The notes under the pieces are model-generated. The model did no database searches. It was not told the DNA's origin and was given only the letters and a program-made list of their open reading frames with translations. From positions 1 through 64,000 of the forward strand of contig JAPLCA010000029.1 in the NCBI GenBank assembly GCA_026392465.1: a stretch of DNA of 64,000 bases, written 5' to 3'. Shown piece after piece: positions 1-9,511 of this stretch; the stretch's first letter is position 1, and each line of letters begins with the position of its first letter. The translations under genes were made by a program, and so were the position numbers. Origin of the DNA: Propionibacteriales bacterium (GTDB taxonomy: Bacteria > Actinomycetota > Actinomycetes > Propionibacteriales > Nocardioidaceae).

Positions 1-2
1 AC

Positions 3-131
3 CTGCGCCACGTCACCCAGGACGAGTGCGACGCGATCGCGCTACGTCTGAACACCCGCCCACGCCAGAGCCTCGGATGGAAGACTCCAGCCCAAGCCCT
101 CAACCAGGGGCTACTTGCAACAACCGGTTGA
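3..131 (+). pseudogene. IS30-family transposase, C-terminal end (cut by window edge)
   Basis: The frame opening at base 3 reads to a TGA at 129-131 and ends LNTRPRQSLGWKTPAQALNQ followed by GLLATTG. The pattern LNxRPRxxLGWxTPAxAL is the well-known C-terminus of IS30-family DDE transposases. Only 42 codons lie in the window, so whether the copy is intact upstream cannot be seen. The bases around the stop (TTGCAACAACCGGTTGAAGT, 116-135) probably belong to the terminal inverted repeat, which often overlaps the transposase end in this family; that part is inference. It lies about 500 bp before ilvB. Confidence 0.8.
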
Positions 132-397
132 AGTCAACCAGCATCCTTCGAGCCCCAACGCACGAACGCAGATACTTGCGTCCCACAGCGGGAGCCACAG
201 CCCGAGACCCGAAACCGGCCCCCCGCCCAGCCGCCCGGTCGAGGCCCCTTTCGGAGACCACACCCACGAGAACCCGCAGCAACGCAGCCCTTCCGCCACG
301 AGGAGCCACGCCGACGCAGCCCCACCCGAATAAGAAGCCGCAGCAGCGCAGCCCCACCCAAGCAGTAGCCCCCGTCCGGATGCTGGTACGTCTTGTC
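132..397. other. Non-coding stretch downstream of the IS30 end
   Basis: No convincing gene. Open frames exist on both strands but give proline/arginine/serine-rich, low-complexity translations without a ribosome site or recognisable family. The stretch is rich in CGCAGCAACGCAGCC-like short repeats (GCAGCAACGCAGCCC near 278 and GCAGCAGCGCAGCCCC near 340). Confidence 0.4.
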
Positions 398-511
398 TCA
401 GAACTTGACCACGTCGCGCGAGAGGGCGAGACTGTCGAGGTGCTGTTCACCCGCCTTGTCGTAGACGACTGACGCGACGACCCGCCGTCTCGCGTCACCC
501 TCCGTGCGCCA
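398..511 (-). pseudogene. Possible 3' remnant of an unidentified gene
   Basis: On the minus strand one frame is open from 511 to a TGA at 398-400 and ends VVYDKAGEQHLDSLALSRDV then VKF. The composition looks like real protein, unlike the neighbouring frames, but there is no start codon in good position and a stop lies just upstream at 512-514. I do not recognise the family with certainty; the tail of a second mobile-element gene is one possibility. It would fit DNA brought in or truncated together with the IS30 copy. Confidence 0.25.
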
Positions 512-516
512 TCATT

Positions 517-532
517 GGCCGGGGGGTTTTTT
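517..532 (+). promoter_or_regulatory. Orphan 3' arm and U-tract of a former ilvB attenuator
   Basis: GGCCGGGGGG is followed at once by six T (527-532), 97 bp before the ilvB start. This looks like the descending arm and U-tract of an intrinsic terminator of the kind used to attenuate ilvB in actinobacteria, but no adjacent complementary C-rich arm exists upstream, where the sequence passes into the remnant DNA. I infer that the leader was truncated by insertion. Confidence 0.35.
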
Positions 533-628
533 CATGCGAGGGGACAGGACGCCGTCCGGCGACACGCCGGGGCCGACCAGCACGCAGCACACCCACCGGG
601 CACGGCCAGACGAGATGAGGACGAAGCG

Positions 629-2416
629 ATGACGGAAGTGGTCACGAGGCCGAGCAGCGACACGCTGACGGGCGCCCAGAGCCTCGTCCGGTCGCTCGAG
701 CACGCCGGTGTCGAGGTCATCTTCGGCATCCCCGGCGGCGCGATCCTCCCCGCCTACGACCCGCTCTTCGACTCGAGCATCCGGCACGTGCTGGTGCGCC
801 ACGAGCAGGGCGCGGGCCACGCGGCGCAGGGCTACGCCATGGTCACCGGTCGGGTCGGCGTCTGCATGGCCACCTCCGGCCCCGGCGCGACGAACCTCGT
901 CACGGCCATCGCCGACGCCTACATGGACTCCGTGCCGATCGTCGCGATCACCGGCCAGGTGTCGTCGAGCCTCATCGGCACCGACGGCTTCCAGGAGGCC
1001 GACATCCGCGGCATCACGATGCCGATCACCAAGCACAGCTACCTCGTGACCGACCCCGCCGACATCCCCACCGTCGTCGCGGAGGCCTTCCACATCGCCA
1101 GCACCGGCCGCCCCGGACCGGTCCTCGTCGACGTCGCGAAGGACGCGCTGCAGGCCACCACGACCTTCCACTGGCCGAACGAGCTCGCGCTGCCGGGCTA
1201 CCGTCCCACCACGCGCCCCCACGGCAAGCAGGTGCGCGAGGCGGCACGTCTCATCGCTGCCGCGGAGCGCCCGGTGCTCTACGTGGGCGGGGGCGTCATC
1301 AAGGCCGACGCCGCAGCCGAGCTGGCGATGCTCGTCGAGCTCACCGGCATCCCGGTCGTCACGACGCTCATGGCACGCGGCGCGTTCCCCGACAGCCACG
1401 AGCTGCACCTCGGCATGCCGGGCATGCACGGCACGGTCGCCGCCGTGGCCGCCCTGCAGAAGTCGGACCTGCTGATCTCGCTCGGCGCCCGCTTCGACGA
1501 CCGCGTCACCGGCCAGCTGGAGACCTTCGCCCCCGGCGCCAAGGTCATCCACGCCGACATCGACCCCGCCGAGATCGGCAAGAACCGCGAGGTCGACGTG
1601 CCCATCGTGGGCGACTGCCGCGAGGTCATCGCCGACCTCGTCGTCACGCTGCGCAAGCAGGCCGACGAGACCGGCACCCAGGGCGACTACACCGCCTGGC
1701 GCCAGCAGATGCTCGCGGTCAAGGGCAAGTTCCCCGTCGCCTACGACACACCCGGCGAGGGCCTCGCGCCCCAGACCGTGATCGAGCGCATCAGCGCCAT
1801 CGCGGGCCCCGAGGCCACCTACGTCGCAGGCGTCGGCCAGCACCAGATGTGGGCCACGCACTTCATCGACTTCGAGCGCCCGCGCCAGTGGCTCAACTCC
1901 GGCGGTGCCGGCACCATGGGCTACTCGGTGCCCGCCGCCATGGGCGCGCAGGTCGGCCTGCCCGGCTCCGTCGTGTGGGCGATCGACGGCGACGGCTGCT
2001 TCCAGATGACCAACCAGGAGCTCGCCACCTGCGCGCTCGAGGGCATCCCGATCAAGGTCGCCGTCATCAACAACTCCTCGCTGGGCATGGTGCGTCAGTG
2101 GCAGACCCTGTTCTACGAGGGCCGCTACTCCAACACCGACCTCAACACCGGCCCGGAGTCGATCGGCGCGCGCCGCATCCCCGACTTCGTCAAGCTCGCC
2201 GACGCGTACGGCTGCGTCGGCCTGCGGTGCGACAGCCCCGACCAGCTCGACGCCACGATCGAGCAGGCCATGGCCATCACCGACCGCCCCGTCGTCATCG
2301 ACTTCGTGGTCGAGCGCGACGCGATGGTCTGGCCGATGGTCGCCGCCGGCACCAGCAACGACGACATCAAGATCGCGCGCGACCTCGCGCCCGAGTGGGA
2401 GGACGAGGACCTGTGA
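629..2416 (+). CDS. ilvB: Acetolactate synthase, large (catalytic) subunit
   Basis: Thiamine-diphosphate enzyme making acetolactate or acetohydroxybutyrate from pyruvate, the first common step to valine, leucine and isoleucine. From ATG 629 it gives 595 aa, the usual size. N-terminal ThDP-binding part has the catalytic Glu59 in [15 protein letters not shown]; the C-terminal ThDP motif is GDG at 454-456 with INN about 25 residues later. I chose 629 rather than the upstream in-frame start at 515 because the 38 extra residues are not family-like and GATGAGGA lies at a fair distance before 629. It is followed after 31 bp by ilvN and then ilvC as one operon. Confidence 0.96.
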   Translation: MTEVVTRPSSDTLTGAQSLVRSLEHAGVEVIFGIPGGAILPAYDPLFDSSIRHVLVRHEQGAGHAAQGYAMVTGRVGVCMATSGPGATNLVTAIADAYMDSVPIVAITGQVSSSLIGTDGFQEADIRGITMPITKHSYLVTDPADIPTVVAEAFHIASTGRPGPVLVDVAKDALQATTTFHWPNELALPGYRPTTRPHGKQVREAARLIAAAERPVLYVGGGVIKADAAAELAMLVELTGIPVVTTLMARGAFPDSHELHLGMPGMHGTVAAVAALQKSDLLISLGARFDDRVTGQLETFAPGAKVIHADIDPAEIGKNREVDVPIVGDCREVIADLVVTLRKQADETGTQGDYTAWRQQMLAVKGKFPVAYDTPGEGLAPQTVIERISAIAGPEATYVAGVGQHQMWATHFIDFERPRQWLNSGGAGTMGYSVPAAMGAQVGLPGSVVWAIDGDGCFQMTNQELATCALEGIPIKVAVINNSSLGMVRQWQTLFYEGRYSNTDLNTGPESIGARRIPDFVKLADAYGCVGLRCDSPDQLDATIEQAMAITDRPVVIDFVVERDAMVWPMVAAGTSNDDIKIARDLAPEWEDEDL

Positions 2417-2447
2417 GCGATCGACAGCGAGAGGCCCGGGAGACCGC

Positions 2448-4088
<1,641 letters not shown>

Positions 4089-4112
4089 GCCGCTCGCTGA
4101 CCCCGACCCCAC

Positions 4113-4143
4113 GAAGGCCCCCGTCCACCGGACGGGGGCCTTC
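4113..4143 (+). terminator. Strong hairpin terminator after ilvBNC
   Basis: A perfect 14-bp stem, GAAGGCCCCCGTCC (4113-4126), loop ACC, GGACGGGGGCCTTC (4130-4143). The U-tract is short, as is usual in actinobacteria. It separates ilvC from the thiamine operon. Confidence 0.85.
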
Positions 4144-4145
4144 GC

Positions 4146-4151
4146 TATGGT
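4146..4151 (+). promoter_or_regulatory. -10 element of the thiamine operon
   Basis: TATGGT directly after the ilvC terminator and about 7 nt before the first bases of the TPP riboswitch, so transcription would begin just at the aptamer. Confidence 0.45.
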
Positions 4152-4156
4152 CGACG

Positions 4157-4228
4157 TGTCCGGGGTGCCCCGCAGGGGCTGAGATGACACCCGCCGAACC
4201 TGATCCGGTTAGCACCGGCGCGAGGGAG
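4157..4228 (+). promoter_or_regulatory. TPP riboswitch (THI element)
   Basis: Contains the hallmark blocks GGGGTGCCC, GGGGCTGAGATGACACCC and GAACCTGATCCGGTTAGCACC followed by GGCGCGAGGGA, the conserved THI-box aptamer. The 3' end GAGGGAGAC lies within 5 nt of the thiM ATG at 4233, so the aptamer includes or masks the ribosome site. Thiamine diphosphate binding should therefore block translation rather than need a separate terminator. Confidence 0.95.
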
Positions 4229-4232
4229 ACAC

Positions 4233-5024
4233 ATGGATCCGACGTCTGCCGTCACGACGGCCCTGCGCGAGCGGACCCCGCTCGTCCAGTGCCTCACGAA
4301 CTACGTCTCGATGGACCTGGCGGCCAACGTGCTGTCCGCCGCGGGCGCCTCGCCCGCGATGGTCCACGACCCCCACGAGTCCGCCGAGATGGCAGGGCTC
4401 GCCGACGCCGTCTGCGTCAACATCGGCACGCCGTCCCCACGGTGGGCCGACGGCATGCGCCTCGCCGCCGAGCGGGCGCACGACGACGCCACGCCGTGGG
4501 TGCTCGACCCTGTCGCCGTCGGCGCCACGGCCTACCGCCGCGAGCTCGTCGCCGACCTGCTCCAGCACCGCCCCACCGTCGTGCGGGGCAACGCGGGGGA
4601 GGTGCTGACGCTCGCCGGCGCCCTCGGCGGCTCGCGCGGCGTCGACAGCATCGCCAGCGCGCACGAGGCGCACGACGCGGCCGTGCTCGTCGCCCGCGAG
4701 CACGGCTGCGTCGTCGTGGTGAGCGGCGAGGTCGACGTCGTCACCGACGGCGACCGCACGCTCCACGTGGTCGGCGGCCACCCGTGGATGCCGATGATCA
4801 CCGCGCTCGGCTGCTCGTCGAGCGCCCTCGTCGCCGCGGCCTGTGCCGTCGTCGACGACCCGCTCGAGGCTGCTGCGGGAGCCATGGGCCTGCTGGCGGC
4901 CGCCGGCACCTCGGCGGCCGAGGTCGCGCAGGGGCCGGGCAGCCTGCGGGTCGCGCTGGTCGACCGGCTGGCCGACCCTCACGGGCTGGAGCTCGTCGGA
5001 CGCGTCCGTCCGGTGCCGGCATGA
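4233..5024 (+). CDS. thiM: Hydroxyethylthiazole kinase
   Basis: Phosphorylates 4-methyl-5-hydroxyethylthiazole, a salvage step to thiamine. The 263-aa product starts at ATG 4233 right after the TPP riboswitch. Family motifs: PLVQCLTNYVSMDLAAN, VNIGT, DPVAVGATAYR, RGNAGE and the conserved Cys194 in TALGCSSSALVAA. The stop overlaps the thiE start (ATGA, 5021-5024), so thiM, thiE, thiD and tenA are translationally coupled. Confidence 0.94.
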   Translation: MDPTSAVTTALRERTPLVQCLTNYVSMDLAANVLSAAGASPAMVHDPHESAEMAGLADAVCVNIGTPSPRWADGMRLAAERAHDDATPWVLDPVAVGATAYRRELVADLLQHRPTVVRGNAGEVLTLAGALGGSRGVDSIASAHEAHDAAVLVAREHGCVVVVSGEVDVVTDGDRTLHVVGGHPWMPMITALGCSSSALVAAACAVVDDPLEAAAGAMGLLAAAGTSAAEVAQGPGSLRVALVDRLADPHGLELVGRVRPVPA

Positions 5025-5674
5025 GGGGCGGGCCCGACCTCCGCCTCTACCTCGTCACGGACCCGTCGTTCGGCGTCGACCTGCGCCGGGTGGTCGTCCC
5101 CGCGGTCGAGGGCGGTGTCACCTGCGTGCAGGTCCGCGACAAGCGGGCCTCGCCGGCCCAGGTCCGTGCCCAGGTGATCCTGCTGCGCGAGGCGCTCGCC
5201 GGCTCGGGCGTGCCCGTGCTCGCGAACGACCACGTCGTCCCGGAGGCCGACGGGGTGCACGGGGGACGCGCGGACGCCCACCCGACGGTGCTGCGGGCGG
5301 CGACCGGCCCCGACGCCGTCGTGGGCTGGTCGGTCGGGACCCTCGAGCAGCTCGACGACGCCGCGGCCCTGGCTGCGTGCACCTACGTGGCCGTGAGTCC
5401 CGTCCACGACACGCCCACGAAGGACGACACGGGGCCGCCCCTCGGTCTCGCCGGCGTCGCCTCGGTGGCGTCCCGGGTGGGTGGACGGCTCCCCGTCGTC
5501 GGCATCGGCGGCCTGGACGAGACCACGGCGGGGCCGGCCGTGCGCGCGGGGCTCGACGGCGTCGCCGTGGTGCGCGCGGTGGGCGCCGACCCCGACCCGC
5601 GGGCCGCCGCCGCTCGGCTGCGTCGGGTCGTCGACGCGGCTCTCGCCGCCCGCCGCGAGGAGGCGTCGGCATGA
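5021..5674 (+). CDS. thiE: Thiamine-phosphate synthase
   Basis: Joins HMP diphosphate and thiazole phosphate to thiamine phosphate. From ATG 5021, overlapping thiM by 4 nt, the product is 217 aa with the ThiE TIM-barrel pattern: RLYLVTD, VQVRDK, NDHV, SPVHDTPTKDD and GIGG. The GVH-box reads DGVHGGRAD rather than the usual GVHLGQxD, a small departure at a phosphate-binding loop. It overlaps thiD by 4 nt. Confidence 0.93.
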   Translation: MRGGPDLRLYLVTDPSFGVDLRRVVVPAVEGGVTCVQVRDKRASPAQVRAQVILLREALAGSGVPVLANDHVVPEADGVHGGRADAHPTVLRAATGPDAVVGWSVGTLEQLDDAAALAACTYVAVSPVHDTPTKDDTGPPLGLAGVASVASRVGGRLPVVGIGGLDETTAGPAVRAGLDGVAVVRAVGADPDPRAAAARLRRVVDAALAARREEASA

Positions 5675-6474
5675 CGGGACGTGAACCGGTGGTGCTGACC
5701 GTCGCGGGGTCCGACCCGTCCGGGGGAGCGGGCATCCAGGCCGACCTCAAGACGGCCACGGCCCTCGGCGTGTACGGGGCCAGCGTCGTGACCGCCGTGA
5801 CCGTGCAGGACACGACCGGCGTGCGCGGGGTGCACGAGGTGCCGCTCGACGTCGTCCGCGGCCAGCTCGAGGCGGTGCTTGAGGACCTCGACGTCCGCGC
5901 GGTCAAGGTGGGCATGCTGGGCTCGCCGGAGCTGGTCGAGCTGGTCGCCGAGCTGCTCGCCGACGTGCCCGCGCTCGTCGTCGACCCCGTCATGGTCTCG
6001 ACGTCCGGCCACCGGCTGCTGCCGCGCGAGGCCGAGGCGGCGGTGCGCGACCTCCTGCTCCCGCGCGCGACCCTGGTGACGCCGAACCTGCCGGAGGCCG
6101 CGGCGCTCTCGGGCCTGCCCGCCGCGACCGACCCTGACGCGCTGGCGCGGGCGCTGCTCGCCCTGGGCCCTGGTGCCGTCCTCCTGAAGGGCGGCCACGG
6201 CGACGGGCCGGCGAGCGACGACCTGCTCGTCGAGCGTCACGGCAGCACCTGGTTCCGCGCGCCGCGGATCGACACCCCGCACACCCACGGCACCGGGTGC
6301 ACGCTCTCGGCCGCGGTCGCGACGAGGCTGGCCCTCGGTGACCCGCTGGTCGAGGCGGTCGGCGCCGCGAAGGCCTACCTCGCAGAGGCGCTCGCGTCGG
6401 GTGCGCACAGGAGCGTCGGGCGCGGCCGGGGACCCGTGGACCACCTCGTCCGTCTGCGGGAGGTGACCTCGTGA
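5671..6474 (+). CDS. thiD: Hydroxymethylpyrimidine / HMP-phosphate kinase
   Basis: Phosphorylates HMP and HMP-P to give the pyrimidine substrate for ThiE. Starting at ATG 5671 (ATGA overlap with thiE) it yields 267 aa. The ribokinase-fold signatures AGSDPSGGAGIQADLKT, VDPVMVSTSG, LLKGGHG and HGTGCTLSAA are clear. It overlaps tenA by 4 nt. Confidence 0.94.
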   Translation: MTGREPVVLTVAGSDPSGGAGIQADLKTATALGVYGASVVTAVTVQDTTGVRGVHEVPLDVVRGQLEAVLEDLDVRAVKVGMLGSPELVELVAELLADVPALVVDPVMVSTSGHRLLPREAEAAVRDLLLPRATLVTPNLPEAAALSGLPAATDPDALARALLALGPGAVLLKGGHGDGPASDDLLVERHGSTWFRAPRIDTPHTHGTGCTLSAAVATRLALGDPLVEAVGAAKAYLAEALASGAHRSVGRGRGPVDHLVRLREVTS

Positions 6475-7121
6475 GCACCTCGTTCTCCGCACGGGCCTGG
6501 GCGCACGTGGCCGACCGCTACGCCGACGTCTGCCGGCACCCGTTCGTCACCGGCCTGGCCGACGGGACGCTGCCCGACTCCGTGTTCGCCCACTACCTGG
6601 CCGACGACGCGCACTACCTCGCCGGCTACGCGCGCACGCTCGCGAGGGTCGCGTCGCGGCTCCCCGACGTCGACGACGTCGGCGCCTGGGCCGGCTTCGC
6701 GGCAGGCGCCGTCGAGGCCGAGCGGTCGTTGCACGTGGGGGAGCTCGCACGGCGCGACGTCGACCCGGACTCCCACGATCCCTCCACCGCGTGCCGCGCG
6801 TACGTGGGCATGCTCGCCGACCACGCAGCAGGGTCGCCCGTCGAGGTGGCGGTCGCCGCCGTGCTCCCGTGCTTCCGCGTGTACGCGGAGGTGGGGCAGC
6901 ATCTGGCCGCGACCGCGGCGGACCTCGACTCCCACCCCTACGCCGCGTGGATCCGCACCTACGACGACCCGGCGTTCGCGGCGTCCGTGCTGCGGGCCGA
7001 GGCCACCGCCGACCGGCTGGCGGTCGACAGCCCGCACGTCGACCTCATGCTGGCCGCGTACGCCGACGCCACCGACCGCGAGTGGCACTTCTGTGACGCC
7101 TCCTGGCGCGCCACCATCTGA
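6471..7121 (+). CDS. tenA: TenA-type aminopyrimidine aminohydrolase (thiaminase II)
   Basis: Releases HMP from degraded thiamine (aminomethylpyrimidine hydrolysis) for salvage, matching a riboswitch operon with thiM, thiE and thiD. GTG start at 6471 overlaps the thiD stop (GTGA). The 216-aa product has Cys134 in VLPCFRVYAEVG and Glu204 in REWHFCDASW, which align with the catalytic Cys135 and Glu205 of B. subtilis TenA, so it is the TenA_C class rather than TenA_E. Confidence 0.9.
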   Translation: MSTSFSARAWAHVADRYADVCRHPFVTGLADGTLPDSVFAHYLADDAHYLAGYARTLARVASRLPDVDDVGAWAGFAAGAVEAERSLHVGELARRDVDPDSHDPSTACRAYVGMLADHAAGSPVEVAVAAVLPCFRVYAEVGQHLAATAADLDSHPYAAWIRTYDDPAFAASVLRAEATADRLAVDSPHVDLMLAAYADATDREWHFCDASWRATI

Positions 7122-7125
7122 CGAC

Positions 7126-7198
7126 GTCCCCACGATTCGGTACGTCATCGCCCGAACCGTTGCGCGGAACGGGCGATGACGTACCGAATCGTGGGGAC
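7126..7198. repeat. Perfect 29-bp inverted repeat between convergent genes
   Basis: Arms at 7126-7154 and 7170-7198 are exact reverse complements beginning GTCCCCACGATTCGGTACGT, around a 15-nt loop that can itself fold as CCG-TTGCG-CGG. It lies between tenA and the convergent MocR gene, so it could end transcription from both sides, but it lacks a U-tract and is far longer and more perfect than the other terminators here. A dispersed REP-like element is an alternative. Confidence 0.9.
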
Positions 7199-7211
7199 TA
7201 GGCGATGAGGG

Positions 7212-8642
7212 TTAGGCGATGAGGTCGACGGCGGGACCCGTCGTGTCGCAGCGTCGGCCCGACGCGACGACGGACCACGCGCGGGCGAGCCGCTCGACCG
7301 CCTCGACGCCGACGTGCTCGGGCAAGGTGCACGGCAGGCGCAGGCGACGTTCGCCGGCGCTCGGCGCGCCCAGCGTGAACCGTGGCCCCGGGGTCAGGTG
7401 CAGCCCCTCCTGGGCGGCCGCCGCCACGAGCAGGCTCGAGGACCGGCTCGGCAGGCCGACCCACAGGTTCGGTCCGCCGGCGGGCACCGGGACCTCCCAG
7501 TCGGGCAACCGGTCGGCCAGCGCGTGGACCAGCGCCGACCGTTGGCCCCGCAGCCGCGTGACGGTCTCGTCGAAGAGGTGCCTGTGGTGCCGCAGGACCT
7601 CCGCGGCCACCAGCTGGTCGAACGCGGCCGTGCCGAGGTCGTGGCGCATGCGCGACTGCAGCAGCGCCGTGACGTGTCGACGGGGGGCGCGGATCCAGCC
7701 GATCCGCAGACCGCCCCACAGCACCTTCGACAGGGAGTCGACGACGATCGCGTCGGGGTCGTGGGCGGCGTACGACGTCGGCAGCCCCTCGCCGGCCAGG
7801 TCGAGACGACGCATCGACTCGTCCACGACCGTCAGCACGCCGTGGCGGCGCAGCGTCCGGGCGAGCCGCAGGCGTGTGCCCTCCGGCATCACCGCGCCGG
7901 TCGGGTTGTGGAAGTCGGGGATCAGGTACGCGGCGTCGACGTGCGGGGCCTTCGTCGCCGCCGCCTCCAGGTCCCACGGGTCGTCCCCGATCGGCAGGGG
8001 AGCGGTGCGGTACCCGAAACCGGTCAGCGACTCGACCCCGTGCGGGTACGACGTGCCCTCCACGAGGAGGCCGGCGCCGGGTCGTCCGAAGGTGCGCCCG
8101 ACCAGGGAGATCGCCCCCTGGGCGCCGTTGGTGACGATCACCTGGTCCGGGTCGGTCGGGATGCCGGCCTGGGTGTACTCGGCGGCGACGAGCTCGCGGA
8201 GGGCGGGCAGGCCGTCGGGCAGGTAGCCCGACGTGGTGAGCAGCGACGGCAGCTGCTCGGCGGCCGCCTGGAACGCGCGGGTGAGGCCGGAGGGTCCCGT
8301 CGGTGCGGAGAAGGTCATCGCGATCGTGTCGGGGTCGTCGGGGTCGACGATGAGGCTGCTCGCCGTGGCCGACGTGGTGGGCACGCGGAGCACGCTGCCG
8401 CTGCCCTGGCGGGAGTGCAGGACCCCGCGACGTCGCAGCTCGTCGTACGCGCGCGTGGTGGTGGTGCGACTCAGCCCCATCGCCTGGGCGAGCGCGCGCT
8501 CGCTGGGCAGCCGCGTGCCGTCGAGCAGTCGACCGTCGACCACGAGCAGCCGGATGCTGTCGGCGAGGGTGCGGTAGGCCGGGCCCTCGGGGAGCGTGCC
8601 GATCAGTGCCGCGAGCCGGAAGGCGGAGGTACGGGGGTCCAC
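7212..8642 (-). CDS. MocR-type transcriptional regulator (GntR wHTH fused to aminotransferase fold)
   Basis: 476-aa chimera of an N-terminal winged helix (about residues 15-85: TRLPSERALAQAMGLSRTTT, GVLHSRQGSG) and a fold-type I PLP domain with the lysine in VDSLSKVLWGGLRIGW. I chose the GTG at 8640-8642 because codons upstream encode no GntR sequence and reach into the divergent promoter region. MocR proteins sense PLP or amino compounds. The divergent neighbour is a YczE-like membrane protein, a partnership known for the YczR subgroup, which suggests this gene regulates it. Its C-terminal codons (LIA, stop) lie in a short duplicated sequence at 7199-7224. Confidence 0.88.
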   Translation of the reverse strand: MDPRTSAFRLAALIGTLPEGPAYRTLADSIRLLVVDGRLLDGTRLPSERALAQAMGLSRTTTTRAYDELRRRGVLHSRQGSGSVLRVPTTSATASSLIVDPDDPDTIAMTFSAPTGPSGLTRAFQAAAEQLPSLLTTSGYLPDGLPALRELVAAEYTQAGIPTDPDQVIVTNGAQGAISLVGRTFGRPGAGLLVEGTSYPHGVESLTGFGYRTAPLPIGDDPWDLEAAATKAPHVDAAYLIPDFHNPTGAVMPEGTRLRLARTLRRHGVLTVVDESMRRLDLAGEGLPTSYAAHDPDAIVVDSLSKVLWGGLRIGWIRAPRRHVTALLQSRMRHDLGTAAFDQLVAAEVLRHHRHLFDETVTRLRGQRSALVHALADRLPDWEVPVPAGGPNLWVGLPSRSSSLLVAAAAQEGLHLTPGPRFTLGAPSAGERRLRLPCTLPEHVGVEAVERLARAWSVVASGRRCDTTGPAVDLIA

Positions 8643-8762
8643 CCGCCCAGCATGCCCCGACAATGGACCCGGATGAAAGGGCCATTCATGGCCAAGTGGC
8701 TGCAACCACCTCTCGTCGAGTGGCTCTGTCGCACCAGGCCACCGAGGCCCGAGCCTGGAGGC
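8643..8762. promoter_or_regulatory. Divergent promoter region of the MocR gene and the yczE-like genes
   Basis: The 120-bp intergenic region holds several inverted motifs suitable as a MocR operator: AATGGACCC...GGGCCATT (8663-8687 region), GGCCATTCATGGCC, and GTGG-CTGCAA-CCAC (near 8697-8710). No classical -35/-10 pair stands out. Which repeat is the operator cannot be told from sequence alone. Confidence 0.45.
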
Positions 8763-8903
8763 ATGCTCCTCGTCCTCCTGCTGCTCCTGGCCTGCGTGCC
8801 CTCGGCGCTCGGCCTGCGCGCCGTGTCCCGCGACGGCTACGGCGTGCGTCCACCACCGGCCTCGCGCCACGACCAGGAGGCGAGGCGGACATGGCCCCGA
8901 TGA
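8763..8903 (+). CDS. Small single-helix membrane protein (46 aa)
   Basis: ATG 8763 follows CTGGAGG and opens a 46-aa frame: a hydrophobic helix (MLLVLLLLLACVPSALGL) and a polar tail with RDGYGVRPPPASRH. About nine of ten third positions are G or C, as in real genes here. Tails of the form DGYGxRPPPxSH are common in small uncharacterised actinobacterial membrane proteins, as I recall them. Its end overlaps the yczE-like start by 13 bp, so the two are coupled. Function unknown; possibly a partner of the YczE-like protein. Confidence 0.65.
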   Translation: MLLVLLLLLACVPSALGLRAVSRDGYGVRPPPASRHDQEARRTWPR

Positions 8904-9511
8904 CGCGCCGGCTCGGCCAGCTCGTGCTCGGCCTGTGGCTCTACGGCGCCACCATGGCCCTGATGGTCGAGTCCGGGCTGGGGCTCGACCCGTGGGACGT
9001 GTTCCACGAGGGACTCACCCACCACCTGCCGCTGACCTTCGGCCAGGTCGTGATCCTGGTCGGCGCCGTGGTCCTGCTCCTGTGGGTGCCGCTGCGCCAG
9101 CGCCCCGGCATCGGCACCGTGCTCAACGTGCTGCTCATCGGCGTCGCGGTCGACGTCACGCTCGCCTGGCTGCCGACGCCCGACCACGTCGCCGTGCAGG
9201 TGGCCTTCCTGCTGCTCGGCGTCGTGGGGAACGGGCTGGCCGGCGCCCTCTACATCGGCGCCGACCTCGGCACCGGCCCCCGCGACGGGCTCTGGACCGG
9301 GCTCGTGCGACGCACCGGACGCAGCGTCCGGCAGGTCCGCACGGGCCTGGAGCTGGGCGTGCTCCTCGTGGGGTTCGTGCTCGGCGGGACGGTGGGGATC
9401 GGCACCGTCGTCTACGCGCTCGTGATCGGGCCCGTCGTGCAGCTGTTCCTGCCGTGGGTGCAGGTGCGCCGCGTCCGGGAGTCCCGTGAGGTCAGCGTCG
9501 CGTCGCGATGA
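8891..9511 (+). CDS. YczE/YyaS/YitT-like integral membrane protein
   Basis: 206-aa protein made of about five hydrophobic segments with the family patterns GLGLDPWDVFHEGL and GADLGTGPRDGLWTG, which resemble two halves of a repeated motif (G-x-D-P-W and G-x-G-P-R-D). The YczE family has no settled function; transport of an unknown small molecule is likely. It is divergent from a MocR regulator, the typical setting of yczE. Start at ATG 8891 or 8900; the former is kept. It overlaps the convergent methyltransferase gene by 20 bp. Confidence 0.8.
   Translation: MAPMTRRLGQLVLGLWLYGATMALMVESGLGLDPWDVFHEGLTHHLPLTFGQVVILVGAVVLLLWVPLRQRPGIGTVLNVLLIGVAVDVTLAWLPTPDHVAVQVAFLLLGVVGNGLAGALYIGADLGTGPRDGLWTGLVRRTGRSVRQVRTGLELGVLLVGFVLGGTVGIGTVVYALVIGPVVQLFLPWVQVRRVRESREVSVASR

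Noticed and set aside
26..472. 148-aa open frame after the transposase end
   Set aside because: It overlaps the IS30 end in another frame, is Pro/Arg/Thr-rich and has no ribosome site or family features.
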